Shown in pieces: positions 1-8,120 of a stretch of 64,000 nt of DNA (positions are counted from its first letter, which is position 1; each line of letters begins with the position of its first letter). Both the position numbers and the translations under genes were made by a program. The notes below the pieces were generated by a model. That model saw only the letters and a list, made by a program, of their open reading frames with translations. It was not told the origin of the DNA and did no database searches. The stretch comes from QHXW01 sp963752965 (lineage in GTDB: Bacteria; Acidobacteriota; Terriglobia; Bryobacterales; Bryobacteraceae), in contig CAVWAJ010000006.1 of NCBI GenBank assembly GCA_963752965.1, positions 62,001 through 126,000 of the forward strand. The letters are read 5' to 3'.

Positions 1-1548
1 GTTCCAGCCGGCGCCTTCTGGGATGTCGACTCCTGGTTTGCCGACAGCACACAATTGCTCGCCCAGGCATCCGAGTTGGGTAGCCAGGCGAGCATGTGGA
101 CGGTCTCGGTGCTGGGGCAATCTCCACGACAACTTCGCGAAGGTGCCTCCGGCTTTGAGGTTTCGCCGGACGGGGTACGCATCGCTTTCAGCCCACGCGG
201 ATCCACGGATTACGTTCGCGAGATCTGGGTGATGGGCAGCCAGGGAGATGACCCGCAAAAGGTCCTCGCGGTCGGAGAAGATGAGTCGCTGGCCCGGGTG
301 CACTGGTCGCCGGATGGCCAGCGCTTGGCCTACATTAAGACCCAGCGCAGTGGGGTCAGCTACCAGTATTCGATCGAAACCTGTGACCTGAAGGGGGCGC
401 GCCGAACGGTGGTTGTCTTCGTGGATGCTGGCTGTACTTGCGAGTCTGCGCTGAACGATTTTTGCTGGCTTCCGGATGGCCGGATGGTCTACGCGCAGTG
501 GGAATCGCGTGACTCAACTCACAGCAGTCTCTGGCAAATCGGCATGGATAACCATGCGGGCACGCCCGCCGGCAAACCAAAACGCATTACCCAATGGGAT
601 GGGTCTCAACTTGCGGGATTGAGCGCCAGTGCGGATGGGAAGCGGCTGGTGCTCCGCAAGACGACATATCAGACGCAGGTTTACCTGGGCGAACTCGCGG
701 CAGGCGGGGCGCACATGAAGGCCCCTCGGCGGCTGACCAATGACGAAGCCCGCGACGAGCCGCTGGCATGGACGCCGGACAGCAAAGCTGTTTTGTTCCG
801 ATCAGACCGTAGCGGCACACTGGGTATTTTCAAGCAAGGGATCAGCCAGGAGACAGCTGAGCCTGTGGTCACAGGCCCGCAAGACGTCTTCGACTTTCGC
901 CTAAGCTCCGATGATGCCTGGATACTCTTCGAGGAGAGTCCGAGAACACCGGCAAATCCCTCCCCTCCGACTCGCCTGATGCGCATTTCCACGAGCGGTG
1001 GAGTGAGCGGTAGAGTGCCCCAGTTTGTGCTGGAGACGCGGGATTTGGCCTCCATCTTTTGTGCTCGCCCCCCGGCGAACCTCTGCGTCATCGTCGAGCA
1101 AAGTCAGGATCGAAAACAGCTCATGATCACAGCAGTCGACCCTCTGAAGGGCAGAGGGAAGGTGCTCCGGGCCGTCAGGAATGCCGACTACGTCGGGTGG
1201 GGACTCTCACCGGATGGATCAACGGTGGCGGTTTCGCGAGGTAGCGAGCCGGAGATTCATATTCGCTTGCTTTCGCTCTCGGGTGGTTCTGACCGCGAAA
1301 TCGCGGTTAAGGGTTGGCCTAACATTACAGGTCTTGACTGGTCGCCTGACGGAAGGGGACTCTACTGCGGCTCTGCCTCGTCACGAGTCGCCACGCTTCT
1401 CTACGTCGATCTGAAGGGAAATTCGCGGGTACTATGGCAGTACAAGGCAGGGGGCGCAACTTGGGCAATACCTTCACCGGACGGCCGCTACCTCGCCATC
1501 GAGGGCGCCGTCACCAACAGCAATGTCTGGGCGGTCGACGGTTTCTGA
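1..1548 (+). CDS. PD40/TolB-like beta-propeller protein, 5' end outside the window
   Basis: The frame is open from base 1 and ends at the TGA at 1546-1548, so at least 515 residues are present and the N-terminus lies upstream. Repeated blades of the type FSPDGxRLA are visible (SPDGVRIAFS, SPDGQRLAYI, TPDSKAVLF, SPDGSTVAVS, SPDGRGLYC, SPDGRYLAI), the signature of PD40/WD40-like TolB propellers. In Acidobacteriota such propellers are often the C-terminal half of a winged-helix regulator or a Ser/Thr kinase. Which one applies cannot be told because the N-terminus is missing. No catalytic motif is seen in the visible part. It probably has a binding or sensing role. Confidence 0.85.
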   Translation, partial: VPAGAFWDVDSWFADSTQLLAQASELGSQASMWTVSVLGQSPRQLREGASGFEVSPDGVRIAFSPRGSTDYVREIWVMGSQGDDPQKVLAVGEDESLARVHWSPDGQRLAYIKTQRSGVSYQYSIETCDLKGARRTVVVFVDAGCTCESALNDFCWLPDGRMVYAQWESRDSTHSSLWQIGMDNHAGTPAGKPKRITQWDGSQLAGLSASADGKRLVLRKTTYQTQVYLGELAAGGAHMKAPRRLTNDEARDEPLAWTPDSKAVLFRSDRSGTLGIFKQGISQETAEPVVTGPQDVFDFRLSSDDAWILFEESPRTPANPSPPTRLMRISTSGGVSGRVPQFVLETRDLASIFCARPPANLCVIVEQSQDRKQLMITAVDPLKGRGKVLRAVRNADYVGWGLSPDGSTVAVSRGSEPEIHIRLLSLSGGSDREIAVKGWPNITGLDWSPDGRGLYCGSASSRVATLLYVDLKGNSRVLWQYKAGGATWAIPSPDGRYLAIEGAVTNSNVWAVDGF

Positions 1549-1851
1549 GTGGCACGGTGGCCTGCGGCCGCGTATACCTCGACTGGAAACCGCCCCATAT
1601 ATCGAGATCTCGGTGTGGCTCACTCAAACAACGGGTTACCTCGTCGGCCCTGGTCACCCTGGGGAAGGGCAAGCGGCGGACAATCCGGAGCGGGTGAGGT
1701 CGGATGTTCACTTTGTCGTGTGGTTCCATTTTCACCTCGTGAATCAGCCTGAAGTACACGCCCCAGGCAGTACCAGATAACATAGCTGGCGCGAAATCCC
1801 CATGGCACAAGTTGAGCGGAAATGGAGGCTGGCCAAAAGGAGGCCATCCCC
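1549..1851. other. Intergenic stretch without a recognised gene
   Basis: No ORF here has recognisable protein features. Near 1785-1803 lies a 14-base string, GGCGCGAAATCCCC, that recurs near 9280. A strong Shine-Dalgarno, AAAAGGAGG, sits just before position 1852. Confidence 0.5.
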
Positions 1852-2806
1852 ATGACGAAGCGCACAAGCCGCCGGAGAAGGTGTCGGGTTCAGACATTGA
1901 CCCTGCCCGAACTGGATCAATCCAAGGCCGCCGTCCTGAACAGCCTCGGTTCTCTGCAATCGCGCCGCTCCTACCGGTACGCGATGGAGGAGTTCATCCA
2001 ATGGTATTGTTCAGAACCGAGACGGACGCTGAATCGTTCTGTTGTTCTTCGATATCGCCTGCAGCTGGAGGGCGCACAATTGGCACCCGCGACGATCAAC
2101 GTCCGTCTGGCGGCCATAAGGAGGCTCGCCTACGAGGCGGCTGATAGTGGGCTTTTCAGCCCTGACCTGGTCGCGGGCATCCGGCGTGTGAAAGGACTGA
2201 AGCGGCTGGGCCGCCGCACAGGAAACTGGCTGTCCGTGCAACAGGGACAACTGCTCTTGAATGCAACGGATCCGGGTACTCTGCGAGGCAGTCGCGACGC
2301 GGCCATGCTTGCCCTTCTACTGGGATGCGGACTCCGACGGTCTGAGTTGGTGGCGCTGGATATCAATTACTTTCAGTCAACGGGAAGAGCATTGGGCGAT
2401 TGTCGATCTGGTAGGAAAGGGCGGCCACGTTCGCACCGTCCCCGTGCCGGAATGGGTTAAGAGAGCCGTCGATGGTTGGGTGAGAGCCGCCGGCATCGGT
2501 GAAGGAAGACTATTCAGATCGATTCGGAAGAATGGGAGGCTGTGGGGTTCCGGGGTGACACAAAATGTGGTTTGGTACGTGGTGAAAGGCTGTGCGAAGC
2601 GGGCGGGAATCGACAGGCTCGCACCCCACGACCTGCGCCGCACCTGCGCGCGGATGTGCCACGTGGCCGGTGGTGAATTGGAGCAGATCCAGTTTCTACT
2701 GGGTCACGCTTCAGTCCAGACGACCGAGCGCTATCTGGGGTGTAAGCAGCGGCTGAGCGAGGCAGTCAACGACCGCATTGGTCTGGGGATCCAGAGCCGC
2801 AGTTGA
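1852..2806 (+). pseudogene. Tyrosine recombinase/integrase, frameshifted
   Basis: A site-specific recombinase of the phage-integrase (XerC/D) family is split over two frames. The first frame runs from ATG 1852 (behind AAAAGGAGG) and holds the SAM-like N-terminal domain and the Arg I box (GCGLRRSELVALD). The reading then shifts by +1 around 2365-2395. The second frame holds the beta-hairpin Lys (GKGGHVRTV), HDLRRT (His/Arg II), LGHAS and the nucleophile Tyr in TERYLG. All catalytic residues are therefore present, but not in one frame. It is a recent pseudogene or a sequencing error. No attachment site was seen next to it. Confidence 0.8.
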
Positions 2807-3032
2807 AACTGCTGATCGTTCCTGGTTACGAGGGCTTGTTAGCAACAGTCATAGGGGATTAACGTTTCGGCGATCTGGCCCGCCAAGTACCCAGATCGGA
2901 AGCGACTTTATTATTGCTGGGTTCTGGCAAAGCCAGCGTGATGGCATGACGCGTGTACCATGCCTCGCGGCACACAGCCGCAACCCTGCTTCGAAACGTG
3001 CGTTCGCAACAGGCCAGATTGAGTAAGAAGCG

Positions 3033-3395
3033 CTAGACGGACGCTGCCTTCGCCCCGAAGCTCCGCAAAGCAGCAGTTTCGCTGGTAAACGACTCGAACA
3101 CCGTGTAGAGCTTCGTCACCTGTAAGAGGTCGTGCACCCTCTTCTGCACGTTGAGCAGCTTTATCTGAGCGCCTTGGTTCGCACCTGTAGCGTAAGCGCC
3201 GACCAACTCGCCCAGGCCGGAGCTGTCGATGTAGCTCACATCGCCGAGATTCAGCAAGAGGTTTTTCTGGCCCTCTTTGAGCATGTCCTTCACCGTCTCG
3301 CGCACTACTCCAGAGCCATCACCTAACGTGATGCGGCCGCTAATGTCCACGATCGTCACGTCGCCGACCTGCCGGATAGTTGCTTTGCATGGCAT
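3033..3395 (-). CDS. STAS-domain anti-anti-sigma factor
   Basis: This 120-residue protein spans exactly one STAS domain (SpoIIAA/RsbV family). It has the phospho-acceptor motif YIDSSGLGELV, where a Ser is normally phosphorylated by a cognate anti-sigma kinase. The start is ATG 3395 (MPCKATIRQV), preceded by GAGGGT at good spacing. A longer frame to 3488 adds a Pro/Arg/Ser-rich extension with no support. No partner kinase or phosphatase is adjacent, so it is probably a stand-alone relay protein controlling a sigma factor elsewhere. Confidence 0.88.
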   Translation of the reverse strand: MPCKATIRQVGDVTIVDISGRITLGDGSGVVRETVKDMLKEGQKNLLLNLGDVSYIDSSGLGELVGAYATGANQGAQIKLLNVQKRVHDLLQVTKLYTVFESFTSETAALRSFGAKAASV

Positions 3396-4178
3396 TGAGA
3401 TACCCTCGGTATTCAGTCTACTGGGTTCCATGGTCGCTGGAGCGGTGCTACTCCGGCGAGGCGCTCGCGTTTGTGCCGGGCCAACCACGAGAAGATGCTA
3501 GCGCCTCCCAGACGGATACAGATTGTTGGAACGCTGTAGGCGACAGCTATCGCGAGATGGCCCTTGAGCCGGTAGGTTGAATGCCCGCACGGGAGGCTGT
3601 ATTCGTAAGCGGCTACGCGATTACGATGCGCTCCCTCCGACGACCAGGCTTGGGCCATACGAGCGGGGGCCCGCGGCTGGCGGGGTACGACTATTTGAAG
3701 GCATAGTACGGCGGGTCGCTGCGCTGCCCTCGCCGACCGGATAGGGCGCGGCGGCGAGCAAACAAACGGGTCGAAGGCAGGAGGGGGACGGAGAGGTGTA
3801 TGAGAAATCGCTTGTAATGAGGCAGTTTGGGTTTTTCGTGCCCGGAGGAGGCAGAGCTGACCCCCTTCCCGGGCTGCTGGAGCCGCTCGGGACGGAAAAG
3901 ATGAAAAAAAAGGTTCCAACGGAGTCGGTTGAATATACAATCGATGCTCGCCAGGCTGGCAAAATGGAAATCCTGGATATATTCTTCCTACGGTTATCGA
4001 CTGAGCGGGACGGGATTCCTACCGAGGCTGGCCAGCGGCTGGTGAGGTGCTTGCCCAGTCCTAGCGGCAATCCCGGTGGTTAAGGAAAATCTCTGCGTGG
4101 ATAGCGGTTTTCGACCGCCTTTCCCGCTCTTGAGGATGGGGGCATCCAGCCAGCAACTTTGGAGGGAGAGTAGACAGC
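3396..4178. other. 783-base intergenic region before the VgrG cassette
   Basis: No ORF with convincing protein character on either strand. Short frames are proline/arginine-rich shadows. The only clear signal is the Shine-Dalgarno GGAGGGAGAG shortly before the vgrG ATG. The cassette promoter presumably lies here but no confident -35/-10 pair was found. Confidence 0.5.
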
Positions 4179-5882
4179 ATGCCGACATACACACAAGCCG
4201 ACAGGCCGCTCGCAATTACGACGCCCCTGGGCAAGGATGTTCTGCTTCTCACCGGCTTTCGGGGTCAAGAAGGCATTTCGCAGCTGTTCAGTTTTCAACT
4301 GGAAATGCTGGCCGAACGGGGAACCGAAGTCCATTTTGACAAGATCCTCGGCGAAAGCGTCACGGTGGAGCTTGGGCTGGTCAATGGAGACAAGCGGTAC
4401 TTTAATGGACTAGTCAAACGGTTCAGCCAGGGGGTTCGCGACGAATTCTTCATCAGGTTCCGTGCAGAAGTGGTTCCGAAGCTTTGGCTGCTGACGAAAA
4501 AAGTCTGCTGCCGCATTTTTCAGCAACTCTCAGTGCCCGACATTCTGCGCCAAGTGTTCACTGGCCTGGACGTCAGCTATCAAATCTCGGGGACCTACTA
4601 CCCGCGCGATTATTGCGTGCAGTACCGCGAATCCGATTTCGATTTCGCCAGCCGGCTTATGGAGGAGGAAGGGATCTACTACTTCTTCAAGCACGCCGAC
4701 GGCAGCCACCAGCTGGTAGTGACCGATATCAAGAATCCCACCGTCGAAGGACAAAGCAGCGTCATTTACGACGAGGTGTCCGGCGGTCTACGCGACGAGA
4801 TGCGGATCACGGACTGGGAGAAGATGCAGGAGCTGCGCTCGGGCGAGTACACGCTTTGGGACCACTGCTTCGAGCTACCGGGCAACCACCTGGAAACCAA
4901 ACGCAAAACCGTGGACAGAGTGAGTGTAGGCAAGGTAACGCATAAGCTGAGCGTCGGCGGCAACGATAAATTGGAAATCTACGATTACCCCGGCGGGTAT
5001 GCGCAGCGGTTCGATGGGATCGACCCGAACGGCGCCCCACGGGCGAAGGATCTGAAGCTCATCTTCGAGGATCGTGACCGCACCGTGCGCGTGCGCATGG
5101 AGCAGGAAGACGTAGCCTGTCTGGAAATCCGGGGAGCAAGCTACTGTGGAAACTTCGCTGCGGGATACAAGTTCACGCTGGAGCGGCATTTCGACGCCAA
5201 CAGTCAGTACCTTTTGACGTACGTCGTACACAATGCCCATCAAGCCGGCTACCGCAGCAACGAGGCGCCGGAGTTTCACTATGAAAACCACTTCGCCTGT
5301 ATTCCGGCCGCCCTGCGATATCGCCCACAGCGGGTGACCGCCAAACCGGTGATCGCCGGCGTGCAGACAGCAACCGTAGTGGGCCCCGACGGCGAGGAGA
5401 TCTTCTGCGACAAGTATGGCCGCGTAAAGGTCCAGTTCCATTGGGACCGCGAGGGGAAGAAAGACGCCAATAGCTCCTGCTGGCTGCGCGTGGCGCAGGT
5501 GTGGGCGGGAAAAGGGTGGGGGGCATTCTTTTGGCCGCGGATCGGCCATGAAGTAGTAGTGATTTTCGAGGAAGGTGATCCAGACCAGCCGCTCATCGTC
5601 GGCAGCGTATATAATGCCGAGAACATGCCGCCGTTCACGCTGCCTTTGCGCAAAAAACTTGGCGGCATCAAATCCGCGAGCGTGAACGGCACGTCAGGCG
5701 AAAACTTCAATGGAATCGTGTTCTTCGATGAAAAAGGTCATGAGCATACCTCCATTCATTCGGAGCGTCACATGACTTTGCACGCTGAGTTTGACACAAG
5801 AATGAAAGTCGGCCGCCACAGGGGAGACCGCGTCCCAGGTGCGTCTTTGTTGACCGTGGGCCGCATACCTGGAGGGTCATAG
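4179..5882 (+). CDS. vgrG: Type VI secretion tip protein VgrG (short form)
   Basis: This 567-residue VgrG/Rhs-family spike starts at ATG 4179 after GGAGGGAGAG. Residues ~10-370 match the gp27-like hub (VgrG start: LAITTPLGKDVLLLTGFRGQEGIS; RESDFDFASRLMEEEGIYYFF). Residues ~395-490 form the gp5-like OB fold with the hallmark DKYGRVKVQFHWDREG and GDPDQPLIVGSVYN. Unlike typical VgrGs (about 600-800 residues), it ends soon after the OB domain and lacks the long DUF2345 beta-helix needle. Needle-like sequence occurs instead in the two following proteins. It overlaps no gene and is 1 base from the next ORF, which suggests one transcript. No T6SS baseplate, sheath or ClpV gene is in the window, so this is an orphan cassette here. 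Confidence 0.92.
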   Translation: MPTYTQADRPLAITTPLGKDVLLLTGFRGQEGISQLFSFQLEMLAERGTEVHFDKILGESVTVELGLVNGDKRYFNGLVKRFSQGVRDEFFIRFRAEVVPKLWLLTKKVCCRIFQQLSVPDILRQVFTGLDVSYQISGTYYPRDYCVQYRESDFDFASRLMEEEGIYYFFKHADGSHQLVVTDIKNPTVEGQSSVIYDEVSGGLRDEMRITDWEKMQELRSGEYTLWDHCFELPGNHLETKRKTVDRVSVGKVTHKLSVGGNDKLEIYDYPGGYAQRFDGIDPNGAPRAKDLKLIFEDRDRTVRVRMEQEDVACLEIRGASYCGNFAAGYKFTLERHFDANSQYLLTYVVHNAHQAGYRSNEAPEFHYENHFACIPAALRYRPQRVTAKPVIAGVQTATVVGPDGEEIFCDKYGRVKVQFHWDREGKKDANSSCWLRVAQVWAGKGWGAFFWPRIGHEVVVIFEEGDPDQPLIVGSVYNAENMPPFTLPLRKKLGGIKSASVNGTSGENFNGIVFFDEKGHEHTSIHSERHMTLHAEFDTRMKVGRHRGDRVPGASLLTVGRIPGGS

Positions 5883-5883
5883 T

Positions 5884-6591
5884 ATGGCGCAATTTCAACC
5901 GTGGGCAAACCCTGATCCGCAGTCCGTGGCGGGGCTCAACTCGCAGATGGTTTACGGGGAAAACATCCAGTTCGCCACTGGCGTCAACCACCAGATTACA
6001 GTGGGCAGCAACCTGCAGCTTTGCATCAACCCGGGAACCTTAGTCGCGATGCTGGGGGGCCCGCCCTGCTCGTCCTTGGCCGATTTTTTCGGGTCCGGTG
6101 GACTGGGCGGCAATCTGCAGTTCACCATCGGCACGAACACAACCATCAATTGGGGCCGTCAGTATCAGATCAATATGGGGGGCGAGACCGTCACATACGA
6201 AGCCAACCAGCAGACTGCCGCGTCGAAAGCTCTGTGCGCACTCATTGGCGCGACCTGTATCGCCTACTCGATTGCTTATGGCGCTTGCTCGGACGAAGAC
6301 GGCAGAGCTACGATCCTGATCATCTTCCAAGTGACGATCGACGCCCTTCTGGGCGCTTTCATGGCGTACCAAGCGACGCTGAAGTCAGGCTCTCAGAGTT
6401 TGTCGGATATGGTCCGCAGTTTGCGCGGAGCGGGTGCGTCCAGCCATACGACGGCGTGGGAAAACGGGGGGATATTGACCGCGGCGGCGGTTACAGGAGC
6501 GCTCGGAGCCGTGGTTACGCCCTTCGTGGCCGTCGCTGTGGAGGAAGGACACTTCGCGAGCCAGCAAAGCCAGACGCAGAGTGCTTCCTAG
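5884..6591 (+). CDS. Spike-like repeat protein with hydrophobic C-terminal half
   Basis: The protein has 235 residues and starts 1 base after vgrG. Residues ~20-105 carry short repeats of the type NxQ-[FI]-x-x-G-xN (GENIQFATGVNHQITVGSN, GGNLQFTIGTNTTINWG, YQINMGG), the pattern seen in the beta-helical tail of VgrG proteins. Residues ~115-220 contain three hydrophobic segments (CALIGATCIAYSIAYGA, ILIIFQVTIDALLGAFMAY, ILTAAAVTGALGAVVTPFVA) that could be membrane spans or amphipathic helices. I do not recognise a named family. Position and repeat style suggest a second spike or adaptor component loaded with VgrG. A membrane-active effector is the alternative. Confidence 0.75.
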   Translation: MAQFQPWANPDPQSVAGLNSQMVYGENIQFATGVNHQITVGSNLQLCINPGTLVAMLGGPPCSSLADFFGSGGLGGNLQFTIGTNTTINWGRQYQINMGGETVTYEANQQTAASKALCALIGATCIAYSIAYGACSDEDGRATILIIFQVTIDALLGAFMAYQATLKSGSQSLSDMVRSLRGAGASSHTTAWENGGILTAAAVTGALGAVVTPFVAVAVEEGHFASQQSQTQSAS

Positions 6592-6605
6592 TCAAAGGAG
6601 GATTT

Positions 6606-7205
6606 ATGAACGAAAGGTTCAAGTATCGCTGCACACGTCGGCCTGTCCGGGAGCGTGCCACAGTCGAGGAACCGGCCGCCCAGGGCGAGCGGCCTCCCGG
6701 GGCGGGCTCAGGAGGACAAGGTGTAGATCCCTCTCAAGACTGGGGCGGTAGCGGAAATCACGCTTGGTACAACAATGGGGATTACACTATCGCGGCCTAT
6801 ACGGTCACCGTTGAGGCCTGTGCAGGTCATCCGAGGGTTGAGATTTTAGCCGTCGGTCAAAACTACGGCGCCGACAGCAAGGCGTTCGTGAATGTGCACG
6901 GAGACAAGGGCGTGCGCATCACCACGGGGATTGATATACCGGTGAACCAAATGGAGACGGACGGGGTGGACATCATCACGGAGGGTGCCCAAACGTTCCT
7001 CATCGAGCGTGGAGCTGGGCCCGGCGCCACGAATATTCAAAGAATCCAGATCGAACCGGATGTCTTCATCATCGACGCGAACCTGGGCGACCTAACGATC
7101 AAGAGTATGAAAAGCATTACGATCGAAGCAGCGGGCGGAATGAGCTCCATCCGATTAGATGCCCAGGGCATTACCATCCAGGGACCGCTGGTCAATATCA
7201 ATTGA
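6606..7205 (+). CDS. VgrG-tail-like beta-helix protein (detached DUF2345-type needle)
   Basis: The 199-residue protein starts at ATG 6606 behind AAAGGAGG; a longer frame from 6021 overlaps the preceding gene and is rejected. Residues ~15-45 are low-complexity Gly/Pro/Gln-rich. The rest is regular beta sequence ending in SSIRLDAQGITIQGPLVNIN, which closely resembles the C-terminus of the DUF2345/gp5 needle of VgrG proteins. The neighbouring VgrG lacks this part, so I infer that the needle is encoded as a separate polypeptide. It may assemble onto VgrG as a second trimeric module beneath the PAAR protein encoded downstream. The low-complexity start could be a flexible linker. Confidence 0.75.
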   Translation: MNERFKYRCTRRPVRERATVEEPAAQGERPPGAGSGGQGVDPSQDWGGSGNHAWYNNGDYTIAAYTVTVEACAGHPRVEILAVGQNYGADSKAFVNVHGDKGVRITTGIDIPVNQMETDGVDIITEGAQTFLIERGAGPGATNIQRIQIEPDVFIIDANLGDLTIKSMKSITIEAAGGMSSIRLDAQGITIQGPLVNIN

Positions 7206-7221
7206 GGCGAGAGGGTAACCC

Positions 7222-7794
7222 TTGAATCAAGCGCCGCTTACGAAGATCCGCGCAGCCACCGCAGCCGAGGTCTGCGCTAACTTCGATTTAGATGGCGAGG
7301 GAAGGAAATTACTCCGCAATGGAATGACTCCGCAGGAATTTGTAACTGCCCTCATCGAGAAGAAGCGGAATGTCACCGCGATCGATTTCATGGCGCATGC
7401 CCTACCCGTGCGCGAAGGCATCTGGTGGGGCTGCTTGTGCATGCAGCACGCCTTGGGAGACGGTCTCTCCCCCCTAGATCGGGCTGCTGCGACAGCAGCC
7501 GTCCAGTGGGTGATGCGGCCAACCGAGGAAAATCGTACCGCGGCGAAAGCTCCGGCGGAAGCAGCGGACCCGATGTCTCCCGCAGGGCCCCTCGCGATGG
7601 CCGCGAACCAGACTGGAGGAAGTATCTTTCCACCCAATCTGCCTTTCAAACCGCATCCGCCGTTTGCCCCGGCGAAAGCCGTCGCCAGGGCCGTAAAACT
7701 CGCTTCCCTAAAAACGGAGCCGGCGAGCCTCGCCAAAACGCAGCGACGCTACGTGGAACTCGCCATGCAAATCGCTGAAGGCCGTCTAGGATAA
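7222..7794 (+). CDS. DUF6931-like protein of the VgrG cassette
   Basis: The protein has 190 residues and starts with TTG 7222 after GAGAGGG, 16 bases after the previous stop. The N-terminal ~100 residues are helical (AAEVCANFDLDGEGRKLL, REGIWWGCLCMQHAL, AAATAAVQWVM) and resemble the DUF6931 family, which I recall being found beside type VI/VgrG genes. The family assignment is from memory. The C-terminal part is Pro/Ala-rich followed by a short helix. It has no signal peptide or transmembrane segment. Context suggests a cytosolic adaptor or chaperone for loading the spike or effector; no enzyme motif is visible. Confidence 0.7.
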   Translation: MNQAPLTKIRAATAAEVCANFDLDGEGRKLLRNGMTPQEFVTALIEKKRNVTAIDFMAHALPVREGIWWGCLCMQHALGDGLSPLDRAAATAAVQWVMRPTEENRTAAKAPAEAADPMSPAGPLAMAANQTGGSIFPPNLPFKPHPPFAPAKAVARAVKLASLKTEPASLAKTQRRYVELAMQIAEGRLG

Positions 7795-7819
7795 ACCGGA
7801 AGAAGGATAAACAACGAAT

Positions 7820-8116
7820 ATGGGACAGCCCGCCGCCCGCCTGTTAGATCAACACGTTTGTCCCGCGGTCACCGTCCTCGTGCCGCACGTCGGCGGACCG
7901 ATTCTTCCACCATGCGCGCTGACGGTGTTTATCGGCAAACTCCCCGCCGCACGCGCAGAGGTTGATATGGCGTTTTGTGTTGGCCCGCCGGCCATGATCG
8001 TCAAGGGATCTTCCACGGTAAACATCGAAAAGTTTCCGGCCGCGCGAATGGGCGACCCGACCGCCCACGGGGGAACCATCGTGATCGGTTGCCCTACGGT
8101 CTTTATCGGCGGATAG
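7820..8116 (+). CDS. PAAR-domain spike-tip protein
   Basis: This 98-residue protein corresponds to one PAAR domain without extensions. It starts PAARLLDQHVCP, has the repeated PAAR signatures KLPAARAEVDMAFCVGPP and KFPAARMGDPTAHGG, and ends GCPTVFIGG. His and Cys residues expected to bind the tip zinc are present. PAAR proteins cap the VgrG trimer and sharpen it. It sits 25 bases after the DUF6931-like gene and 4 bases before the C39-like gene, so it probably links that last protein to the spike. Confidence 0.9.
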   Translation: MGQPAARLLDQHVCPAVTVLVPHVGGPILPPCALTVFIGKLPAARAEVDMAFCVGPPAMIVKGSSTVNIEKFPAARMGDPTAHGGTIVIGCPTVFIGG

Positions 8117-8120
8117 AAAC

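Noticed and set aside
3796..4083. 95-codon plus frame upstream of vgrG
   Set aside because: No ribosome site and no recognisable protein pattern.
6021..7205. 394-codon frame covering the needle-like protein
   Set aside because: Its first 190 codons overlap the preceding gene out of frame; the real start is ATG 6606 behind AAAGGAGG.
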